Origin: Thozetella sp. PMI_491
Taxonomy: Eukaryota > Ascomycota > Sordariomycetes > Chaetosphaeriales > Chaetosphaeriaceae
DNA length: 64,000 nucleotides
Reading direction: 5' to 3'
Assembly: GCA_021432635.1 (NCBI GenBank)
Contig: MU270076.1
Span: 159,787-223,786 of the forward strand
In this document: positions 54,801 to 64,000 of the stretch, piece by piece
Position numbering within the stretch: the first letter of the stretch is position 1
Layout: each line of letters opens with the position of its first letter
Program-made: the position numbers and the translations under genes
Notes under the pieces: model-generated
The model's database searches: none
What the model was told of the DNA's origin: nothing
Seen by the model: only the letters and a program-made list of their open reading frames with translations

Positions 54801-57512
54801 TATTCGGCAGGTCATCGGGCTCCAAGCGCGAGTGGCTTCTTCGGTCTCTGCTGTATTATGTATGACCTGTCATGAATAATCTTGAGTCGGCAGCGCGAAA
54901 GCGAAGAGCTTTTCCCAGCCGAGGGGGGGCATGATAACCGTAGGCAGAGTTGCAGTGCAAGGGACTTGTGCTTGTGTCGGTGAAGGGGTTGGAGCACGCC
55001 TCTCACCGGTCGGTGCCCGCATGCCGTAGAGCGACTCGTTCTCTGACAGTCGTCAGGGACGGTGAGTCCGCAATCCCGTAGACGCCATAGTCTGTGGGTG
55101 TTAGATGCTAGCGCGCTGTCGCCAGGGCTTCCAATTCACACGCCTCCGCTGGACGGACCCCTCTCCGACTCTTCCCCGGGCCAAGGCTGCCTGGTCCCAG
55201 TGAACGGGGATGTAAGCCTGTTCGTCAGGGCTCGGCGCCTCGAGGATCGGGTTCGTGGGAAAAGAAGATTAGCAAAAATCGGGGGTTCATTCGCTTGGTA
55301 ACCTGATCGGCTACCTGGTGTCGATTGTCCCTACCTGTCAATGCGAAATCGAAACAGCAGCAGGACCTTCTCCAACAGTCATGTTTGCTCATCCGCCTTG
55401 GCCGCCTAGCCACGGGCCCGAGTTTCCCCAACATGGAAAAGCATCTGATGGGGGGGGGGCAGGGGTAATCTCGGGAGGTCTCCAATGGCCACAAGCTGGA
55501 CGTCCAGTCATATCCCGGGATCACCACTGAAGCTCTCTGATGGCGCCTCCGTTGCTCCGTCAGACTCACCAGTCACACCAGCCGCCTGGCGGACCCACGT
55601 TATCTTTTTTAGCAATCGCCTGGCGCTCGAGTCGACTCGGGCCCAGGCTCGAGCCAAGGTAGGCAATTCGGACAGAATTGTGTGGGGTTGGCCGTAGTCT
55701 TAGGCGCCGCTGGGGGTTAGAGAGTAACGGCGTCAAGACGGCTCCACTGCTGTGCTGCCGCCCCGTCAACTGAGGGGTTTGAGAGGCTGCGATAACCGAC
55801 CACGACCTGAAGGGACCAGGTGGATGTGACCGGGCCGGGACGACGTGAGTGGACGTGGCAGCTCGGCAGACGAAAGCCATTTGGACTGCGCAGGAAGTAA
55901 AGCTGCATACCCCGGCTTGCCTCCAGCGTGGGAGGTTGTTGTAAGTTGAACGCTATGGGTTACTGGCTCTCCTGAAGGTTGCTAGGTGCGCCGTCCATGT
56001 AGCTCAAGGTGACGGACGAATCCACAGCGAGCAGCGCGCCCCCATCCACATACTACTATTGGGATAGTTAACGCCACCATCCTCGTTCCCACCCAATTGC
56101 TACGCCAGGTGCTTCGCCGTCCCTCCGGGTACCTAGTCCTTTCGTAAGAGCGGGCAGCCAAGGCAGCTTGAACCGCTCGACCTGCTGGTCACGAGATGGG
56201 CTGTTTCTCAGTCCTTCATCATATTCCATGTTCTCGCCTGTTGGGAGGCATCCTCAGGATGAAAGAGCAGACGAGGGACTGGCCAGGCTGTGGGAGGGAG
56301 GGAAAACGGGCACCCGGCGCTACTACTGGTGCATTCTCGCAGAAGTGGGCGTGGTTCTCCAAGGTACCCCCAAAGTACCTGCATCGTCGAGGATGGCGTG
56401 TGTGGATATTCGATTCGACTCCGCATGCCACCCCCCGCTCCCCCCTCTCTCACTCTTTTCCGCGCACACTCCAGGTTTGCCGGGGTCACCGGGATATCTT
56501 GCGATCTGTGTGGGTAGAAAGTCGCGCTGATTATGGTGCCGGGGTGCAATGGGTTCCAGCGTCCCCGTAACAGAGCCTGCCTTGAAAGCCCTGAGAAGAC
56601 AAGGAAGGACCTAGTTCACACAGCCTGAGACGAGTTCAACCGCACATATTGGGGGTTTCGCAAAGGAGCCACGGAAAACAAGAGAGCTTGCGTAAAACAT
56701 AGAATAAAAGAGACATGGCCAAGGGGGATAGAGAAAAACAGAGAGAATGGCCGGCCCTCTCTGCTCGGCAGCAATGCCATCGTTCGTGACGAGGACACCA
56801 AGTTTGGAGGAAAGCACTCTGCTGCTATGTACGGAGGTACCGCACACACTGGAGGGGGGGGAGGGGAGGAATTGACGTACTTCGTACCTTCCTCACACCC
56901 CCCTCTCCCGATGCACCCGCCCCCAGGCGGTCCCGGCTTAGCAATAGCGCTGGACCCCTGCCGCGCCAAATTACGGCCACCCCCTCTTTCGATTTCTAGT
57001 TCTGAAATCTTCAGCAGCCGCACACGCCCTTCTGGAGCCAGAACAGCAGCTTTTTTTGGGGCTGCTCTGTCCCCGGCTAGCATCCACACCAGCGCGCGCG
57101 CGAGCGACGTTTGTACAGTCGGCCATCCACACACACTACCGGAGCTGCGCTCTTCCCTCTACCCACTCCCCTCGCGAGTCGTCCTTCCTCGCGGGGGCCT
57201 CGAGCCAGCCAGGGAAGAGGCAGGCTAGTGCGGTTCATGTACGTACCTCATGGATGCTGCATTACACTTCGATCTGTGTACACAGCCCGCTTTCGTACAG
57301 TACTTGGCGATGGTCCAAGGCTACAACAGGTACATCGGCGCGAGACGCCCTTTCTTCCCCTTTCCATGCTTCTCCCATCTAGTCTACCCGGCTTTGCCCT
57401 ATCATTCGTCCCTTCATGTTTCCTCTGGGCCCTCTCTTTGCAATGCATGGATACTACGCAATTCGCGCAGTAGCACCGTCTTGGTCCCCATCCGCGATTT
57501 ATCTGGCCAAGG

Positions 57513-57519
57513 TATATAT
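57513..57519 (+). promoter_or_regulatory. TATA-like element upstream of GT2
   Basis: TATATAT lies about 850 bases before the GT2 start codon. It is followed by CT-rich DNA. If used, the transcript would have an unusually long 5' leader. Confidence 0.3.
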
Positions 57520-58366
57520 CCCGGCGGCACGCTCCTAGAGAGCCTGCACGTCGACCTTCCTCCCCCTCCTCTCTCCTACTCTTCCTCCTCCTCGCCGCCA
57601 TCCCACACCAGGGTTTCCTTTTCCTTGTCCTTGTTGTCTTGCGAGGCCAATTGGTGCCCCAATGGCCTGGGTTTTTCCTTGACCTCTGTTCCTCTGTGTA
57701 TATCTACTCCCGAGGCCCTCGTCTCGCATCGGGTGTCTCTTCCGGTCGTTTGTTCTTGCGGCTTGTTCTTTCCTCTAACTCCCCTCCCCTCACTGCCTCC
57801 CCCCTCCCCACCACCACCTTCAACACGAGACCTAGACCACAAGAGTCTCGTGCCTCCGCCTGCCGCCTTTTTTGCCACGGATAGCCAAGGCTCAATAAAC
57901 ACTATCGGCTGCTGTGGTCCTCTAGAGGCCAGAGCCCGTCGGTCCCTCCTTCAAAAGCGGACAACTCGCCCACCATCCTCCGCTAGCCCTCCCCCTCCCG
58001 TCTTCCAGGATCATCTGCCACTAGTGCTATCTAAGAAGCTTTCGCTCGTAGCATGCGTGCTTCCAAGTGACAACCCAAACATCATTCATCATTCCCTTCC
58101 GGGTCTCAGCGAGCACGGCCAGCCGGTACCCTTCACCAACAACACGCATCCGCTTCGACGCCCTAGTCCTTGCACAGCACCTGCTGCCAGGACTTAGCCT
58201 GCCATCTACGCCTTCCGGGACCTTGTGACACCTGCTCTCCCCGGTTCTCTCGGCTACTCTCTGTTGTCGGGGCGTCTTTTTTGGCGCCTATCTCCACTTA
58301 AGAGCTGTTAAGCCGCAATAGGCCGCCGAACCACTTGTGCTTTATAACAAACCTCTGTGGATCACC

Positions 58367-60121
58367 ATGGCTCAGATAGTAGATCTCTTAGCCCCGGACC
58401 TGGGCTTACTCGTCGGGTTCCTGTGGTCCATCTCGTTTTGGAGATGGTTTCACTGCATATTGTTGTGAGTTGCCCATGCCCTGGCTGCTTCTAGGTCTAC
58501 GAACGCGCGGCTAATGGTTTGCCGCAGCCTCTGGCGCTATGTGCGGACTGCTGTCCATTGCGTTGCCCATTGGACTTACAAGTCGAAGCCTATCCCGGAA
58601 CACCCGACTTACACGTCGGCTGACGTGACGGTTGTTATACCTACCATCCATAATGCCTTCGAGGAGCTACGGCCATCCCTTTTGAGCATCCTAGCATGCC
58701 GCCCTTCCATGCTTATCCTGGTCACCACCTGGAACAAATTCGAAGCTCTAGGCAGGCTTGCCGAGAGTCTGAGGACCGAGGATACCAAGGCCACAACTAT
58801 CGAGGTTCTGCACGTGGACAAGGCCAACAAGCGGCTCCAGGTCTGCGAGGCGCTGAGGGGAAATTTAGTACAGACTCCGATTACCATCATGGCGGACGAC
58901 GACGTTGAGTGGCCGTCAACCCTGATGCCTTGGCTGCTTGCCCCTTTCGAGGACTCTAAGATCGGCGGCGTGGGAACATGCCAGAGGGTGAAGCGCATCC
59001 GGACTGGTCCGATGTCCACCCGCATTTGGAACTGGCTAGGAGCGGCATACATCGAGCGGAGGAACTTTGAAATCTCAGCCACCCATCACATGGACGGTGG
59101 AACCTCTTGCATGTCTGGCCGAACCGGCGCTTACCGCTCCGAGATTTTGAAGAGCCACGACTTCCTAGAAGGCTTCCAGACCGAGCGCTGGGGGAAGTAC
59201 ATTCTAAACGCCGATGACGACAATTTCGTTACCCGATGGCTCGTGGCCCGCCAATGGAAGACATGGATCCAGTACGAATCAGAATGCGAGATCGAGACAA
59301 CGCTGGAGAACGGGCCCAAGTTCCTCTACCAGTGCTCCCGTTGGGCGAGGAGCAACTGGAGGAGCAACTGGACAAGCCTTTTCCGCGAGAGATATGTGCT
59401 GACGTGAGTGGTTTTGCCTTCGCCCTTGGCTCGCAGTTTCCATGACTCAGCCCCGCTCGAAAGATGCTAACGTTGGTCACGTAGTCAACAACCCTGGTCC
59501 ACCTACGCGCTGCACTTTGCCACATTCACATCCCTGGCATTTGTCACAGATCCGCTTATACTGTATTCATGCTGGTGGGCGACCGAGGGCCTTGACCTAG
59601 AACTTCGATACACCATCCTGGGCAGTGAGATTGCATGGATGTCCTTCACAAAGGTCGTGAAACTTGTGGGCCTGTTCCGGCGAGATCCGCGGGACATCTT
59701 GTTTCTACCTGTCTCCATTGTGTTTGGCTGGTTCCACGGCTTCATTAAGCTGTACGCGCTCTTCACGCTGAAGATGGTGAGTTGTTTCCTGGCAGTTTTG
59801 CCCTCTCCCCCCTAGATTTCACATGTGCTCTCTGCTAACACGGTGCAGACGTCTTGGGGAAGCCGCGCAGATGGTGATGAGCACAACAACTTCCGCCTGC
59901 AGGAGAGGCCGAAGCGCAGCCAGAGCATGACGATGCCACCCGGGCCAGACTTGGATCCGATCCCGAACAAGCCGCAGAGGCGAGTCGGCGCCGCGAACCA
60001 CGAGCGAGCCGCTCAGGCGAAATCCGATGGCGAATCAGTGGCGACGGAAAGCACGGTGTCTGAGAAGAGCATCTTCCCCGACCACCTGTGGAAACACAAG
60101 CACAGTCGCATAATGAGATGA
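58367..60121 (+). CDS. gt2: Fungal type-2 glycosyltransferase (GT2, CPS1/ZtGT2-like)
   Basis: Four exons (58367-58464, 58528-59403, 59485-59776, 59849-60121; introns 63, 81 and 72 nt) encode 512 residues. An N-terminal membrane segment (LGLLVGFLWSISFWRWFHC) precedes the catalytic domain: VTVVIPTIHNAFEELRPS, TIMADDDVEWP (156-158), GGTSCMSGRTGAYRSE, NADDDNFVTRW (262-264) and QCSRWARSNW (Q-x-x-R-W at 301-305). These are the D, DxD, D, QxxRW signatures of processive GT2 synthases. Two or three further hydrophobic segments follow (for example DILFLPVSIVFGWFHGF), then a charged cytoplasmic tail. Relatives in plant-pathogenic fungi are reported to be needed for normal hyphal extension and probably make a cell-surface polysaccharide. 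Product and sugar donor are unknown. Confidence 0.9.
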
Positions 60122-61216
60122 CCTGGCGAGGGCCTCGTCACTAACGAGGCTACGAATCTACGACGGCGATCGAGACTACGAATATAGTACAACTCCTGGT
60201 TTTGGAGGGCTCAAGGGTACAGGGCGGCAGGGTCTTTGGTAAAACGGTACAACTCGCCCGGGCAGTTCTGCTTTGGATGGTCACGGACGAGACTTTGTTC
60301 TTTTCTTTTACTTTTTTTTTCTTTTGCTTTCTCCTATTGGTCTATGAATATCGCCGTCAAACGGGACGCTAGGGCTGGGATTTCTTGCTTCGCTTCTATT
60401 CGCTCCAAAATCGGTGGCATTTGGGGAGTCAAAAGTTTCGTTTCTCTGGGGGCCATTTGCATTGGGAGGGCCACTCGCCCTATTGCTAGTGTAATCATTC
60501 ATGAAGGATTGGTGGAGGAGACCTGGGGATGAAGAAGCGCTCTACCCCTCAGGGAGCCTCCCCGGCGCGTTGCTTCGCAGTCCCGGTGGGCGCTGGCTTT
60601 GGTCCAGGTCGGCCGTGGGGCCAAGGAAAGCCTCCAAAATTGGCGAAGACGGCAGCGAAGAGGACGACACTATAGATTAGGATCCGTTAGACCCGATAGA
60701 CTGACGGAGACGCCTGAATCGAATACATGCCGACTCGTTCTCGCTGGTTCCGCAAACCCCACTTGCACAAAGATGGTTCGGCGATGCAGTGATGTGGTAT
60801 TCCGCGACCTGTCACTGGTAGATGACAAGACCTCTAGAGGATGCCGCACCGGCGGCCTAGTAAGCCAGCCACTGCTGCTATGCGTGCGTAGGACACGAGC
60901 CACTCTTCTATCTGCCGTTCTACGTTACACAGCAGCCTGCTGCATAGTTGGCCATGGCAATTCCTCCCCGCCCGCGTCGAAGCCGCTCGAGAATGAACGG
61001 GGCGCCTGGAGACGAGGAAGCTCGGCCGTCTTGTTTCAAAAAAAGGAATGTCCAAGCAAAAGCCTATTCGCTTGACCGGAACGACTGCTTGGATCTGCCA
61101 TGGAAGCCGATAGGCCCAAGCTTGGGTCTTCCGGGCACATGCACCAGATGCCAGAGAGCTCCTTCGCTGCGACTCTCCATCGCCGGGCCAATTCTTCATA
61201 TGCTTTGCTTGGCGGG

Positions 61217-61231
61217 CCCCCCCCCCCCCCC
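61217..61231 (+). repeat. Poly-C tract
   Basis: Fifteen consecutive C residues, continuing into a CT-rich stretch. Confidence 0.8.
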
Positions 61232-63520
61232 TCCCTCTCCCCAGTTCGCTATCCGCAGAAACAAGCGAGCATTGACCCGACCCAGTGGGATTCCTTTCTT
61301 GTTTTTCTTTTTCTAAACCAAGAACGCCACCGTGTCGTGCATGCGCAGCCCTTTCCCGACGATACCTTCGAAGACGAGCCTACTCGGCAGCCATCGCTTA
61401 GGCACGCACCGGACTGTGGCCGTGGATGGAGCGATCTTGGCTCGCAGCCCTGCGCTATGTCCTTGACCACACCACTTGTCTTACGCACATGTGCCCAGTG
61501 AGAGTGCCCAGAGCAGAGGGTAGTGTACCAGGATGTACTCGGCTAGCTGCTTCGTACAAGGTGCCTGGCCCCAGCAAGCTAGCACACGATCTTCGATAGC
61601 GGCGTGGGGACGCTAAAGAGTAATACCTTCACCCCGCAAACACAGGCGATACGATGCTACCAGACAGGCCGCGGTACCGTATCAGAAACGTACATATGTA
61701 CCCTAGCACTTGCAATGTCTGTCATTTGTGGAGAGGGTAAGGTAGGCGAAAAGGGAAAGAGGGGGGGGGGGGGGGTGGTAGTTAGGTATGAGCATGTGTG
61801 GTCCTTTTATAACTTCCGCAACGGCCATACAGTGCGTATGGGCAAAGAACCCTGATCGCTGCGCGTGCCGATAAGGCCTCTTTTTTTTTCTGCTTAGCCC
61901 CCCGGCTACAAGTGGGCTTATGGCATTGGACAGACTTAACATGCAGGCTCGTTTGTTGATTCGGACCGTGGCCGTCCACCCTTTCCCGCTCCTGACTGCC
62001 AACCTCCCGAGCACATTTTCACAGCCATCGCTCGACAGCCAGCGCCATAGTGACACAACGGTTCCCACCATGCGAGGCAGCTGCTACGACTCTCGAGTCA
62101 AGAACATGCATGGCAGGGTTGCGGCTACCAAAAGTAGGGCCTGCTGCATCGAAACTCGATTCGGCAGCCAATGTTTCGCTGGGGTGCGGCCGGCATTGGG
62201 TCGTCGTCTTGTTGAGGTGGTCCTCATTGGTCCGCGCTGCCTTACGGATGTTATGGAACTGCACGAAAGCTGGCGTGCGGGATCCAGAACTAGACAGTAG
62301 GCTCGTACTACGCAGGCGTAGTGCCACACCCCACAGGAAACCCGGGAATCCTTGGACCCGGGCAGCTCTTTGTCGCCTTGTATGCCCAGTCGCAACTTTC
62401 CCGAGCAGGCCGACTGAAGGCACATGGAGCATGGCCAACGGCTTCCCCGGTGCAGGTGCGATGCGCAGGGCCATAGGGCCGGCCGGAGAGTCGCTATCGA
62501 GAAGGAAGCAGGCCCCATGAGGATCGTGAGGCCACGCCTGTACTGTACGAGCAGGCCGAGGGTACGGGCTGCGCAGTCCCCGATGTGCCTGTTGCGAAAC
62601 CACATATGACGACGCTAGTCATCCTAGCACGCTAATGTCATGCGTCGATCTCTTCACTAGCCCATATCACTAGCTAGTTTATCCACCGATTGCTGCGTCT
62701 CCAGCTCCGGCGTCCCATCGCGATTGTGCCCTGGTACGGAGTCCGGCGCTCGTCTCCCAAGACGACGAAGCACGAGGCCTCGCCTCCGTGGCGACCTAGG
62801 ATATTCTCGGCAGACGGACGAGCCAGGTTGTTGGGAGGACGATGCGTGTCTCTGGCCCTGTGGAACACAAGGCAGCGGAGCTCCCCTCAACAGCGGCATG
62901 TCGCACGCCATCATAGCGTTCTGGGTTACCCACAGACAGCCGAGGACGGAGCCTCCCACCCCTCCCCTCACCTTTCCCAGCCGCCAGCTACTGAGTTCAC
63001 CCTCGGGTGTCCCAAGCAAGCCGTATCCACAGACGTATCTCCGTCCACATTGGAGGTAGAGCCATGTACAGCAGCATCGCAGTGCGCGCTTAACCGCATC
63101 CTCTCGGACCTGCGTCAGCGAGCTGCAAGCCCGCCAGCCAGGTGGTGGGGTGGCTCGACGGCCCAGTGGTGGGTAACCCTCTGCCGGCCGCAACTTATTC
63201 AGTAAACATGACCTATCTCCTGCGTGCCTGGGCAGGCACAGGCCGGCATGAGCACGCGCCTCGTCCGCTGCGAAGTGCAAATGCTCGACAGGACTTTGAG
63301 CATTGATGAAATGGGCAGATGCCCCCCTATTCCTTCCTCTTCCTCTTCACTTCAATCCAAACCTGCCGCTGCGCTATAGAAGGAGCGGGGGAAGAGCGGG
63401 GAGGAGCAGGGGGACGGACGAGGGGTTGCAGTCGTGAAGTACGTGCAGCATGAAATCGTGGGAAGTGCAGTCAAGCGCAAGCAAGGCAGCATGCTGTCAG
63501 AGACTTCGGAGAGTTTCCGC

Positions 63521-63615
63521 CCACCACCACCACCACTACCACCACTACCCACCACCTCCTGTTGCTTCTGCTGCTGCTGCTGCTGCTGCGTGCTGCTTGC
63601 TGCGTGCTGCGTGCT
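63521..63615 (+). repeat. CAC and CTG trinucleotide-rich tract
   Basis: A (CAC/TAC)n stretch of about 40 bases is followed by CTG repeats (about 63560-63590) and degenerate CTGCGTG units. All frames through it give artificial Pro, Cys or Ala polymers. Confidence 0.75.
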
Positions 63616-64000
63616 GCGTGCTTGCTACTGGTGGTGTTGGTGCGTGCTCCTGTCGTTTGTTCTCCGATGCAGGGGGGCAGTGGGTGGCCCAGGTCCCAAC
63701 AGGGCCCAAAATAGGCCACCAGCGTGTGGATGGGACGAAAAGGTGACAGAGGTGACGAGGAGGGGGGTTGGCGCAAGCTGACATACCCTCGATCGGATCG
63801 CCCTTTTGGGAGGCCACTTTACCCATCTGGCTGCTTATTTCGGGTAGCCACATGAGGTCGAGGTCATCAGTCCGGTCACTGACCACTTAGAGGGCGAGGT
63901 TTGACCGTTTGTTTCCAGTCTTATCGTGCCTTTCTATTCCCTCCCATTACTCAGGAGGGGAAGGGGTAGGGGGAACGAGGCACAAGCGTGGCGGGGGGGG

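Larger units (their letters stand above)
45559..58366. other. 12.8-kb divergent gene-poor region
   Basis: No convincing gene was found between the leftward unknown gene and the rightward glycosyltransferase. Many frames of 100-315 codons exist on both strands, but they overlap each other, are rich in Arg/Ser/Pro/Gly as expected from GC-rich noncoding DNA, and show no family motifs or in-frame exon chains. The interval holds several homopolymer tracts, a GA-rich repeat (about 49265-49335) and an 18-bp palindrome (51055-51072). The last kilobase is strongly CT-rich and is probably the promoter and 5' leader of the glycosyltransferase. Confidence 0.55.
60122..64000. other. Downstream region without recognised gene
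   Basis: 3.9 kb with no supported gene. Notable content is homopolymer tracts (C at 61217-61231, G at about 61762-61777), a CAC/CTG trinucleotide-rich stretch (63521-63610) and CT-rich patches. Frames of 100-200 codons on both strands overlap and lack features. The upstream part of a gene to the right of the window could begin here. Confidence 0.5.

Noticed and set aside
57250-58197. 315-codon frame upstream of GT2
   Set aside because: Low-complexity Ser/Pro/Leu composition from CT-rich DNA; best explained as promoter and leader.
1-64000. tRNA, rRNA, CRISPR arrays and intact transposons
   Set aside because: I looked for B-box-like GGTTCGA motifs with a plausible acceptor stem, rRNA landmarks, regular spaced repeats and transposase or reverse transcriptase motifs, and found none that hold up.

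Overview
The window looks like nuclear DNA of a filamentous ascomycete, most likely a Sordariomycete. The genes carry short introns (49 to about 220 nt) with GT...AG ends and CTAAC-like branch sites, third codon positions are GC-rich, and intergenic regions are long with pyrimidine tracts. The gene content is fungal: ROK1, a Rab4-type GTPase, xylitol dehydrogenase, an MNN1-like mannosyltransferase, an NCS1 permease and a Zn2Cys6 regulator. Chaetomiaceae or Sordariales is a guess. All exon models were joined by hand from splice signals, reading frame and family recognition.

Layout. 1-15.3 kb is a housekeeping and carbohydrate block: the 3' end of a D-lactate dehydrogenase gene, ROK1, a mitochondrial-type SDR, a Rab4-like GTPase, an intracellular GH2 beta-mannosidase, xylitol dehydrogenase and an MNN1-family mannosyltransferase. 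15.3-19.6 kb has no intact gene but holds a decayed NACHT/ankyrin (fungal NLR-like) gene at about 16.7-17.5 kb and possibly a second relic.

19.6-42.2 kb is the most interesting part: nine consecutive genes that read as a catabolic cluster. They are an NtaA/SnaA/DszA-type FMN-dependent monooxygenase, an alpha/beta hydrolase with an unusual nucleophile elbow, a 12-exon NCS1 permease, a flavin-reductase-like protein, a zinc-free MDR oxidoreductase, an AtuA-type DUF1446/DUF4387 protein, a Zn2Cys6 regulator, a D-2-hydroxyacid dehydrogenase and a seven-exon amidase. Uptake, flavin-dependent oxygenation with its reductase partner, C-N and ester/acyl hydrolysis, and reduction of the product would form one route. 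The set of activities parallels the bacterial Rut pyrimidine-degradation operon but is built from different families. The substrate is unknown; the permease and amidase suggest a nitrogen-containing ring or amide.

42.2-64 kb contains a fungal protein of unknown function (43.9-45.6 kb), a divergent gene-poor gap of about 12.8 kb with no convincing gene, and a fungal type-2 glycosyltransferase at 58.4-60.1 kb. The last 3.9 kb shows only low-complexity tracts. I recognised no tRNA, rRNA, CRISPR array or intact transposon.
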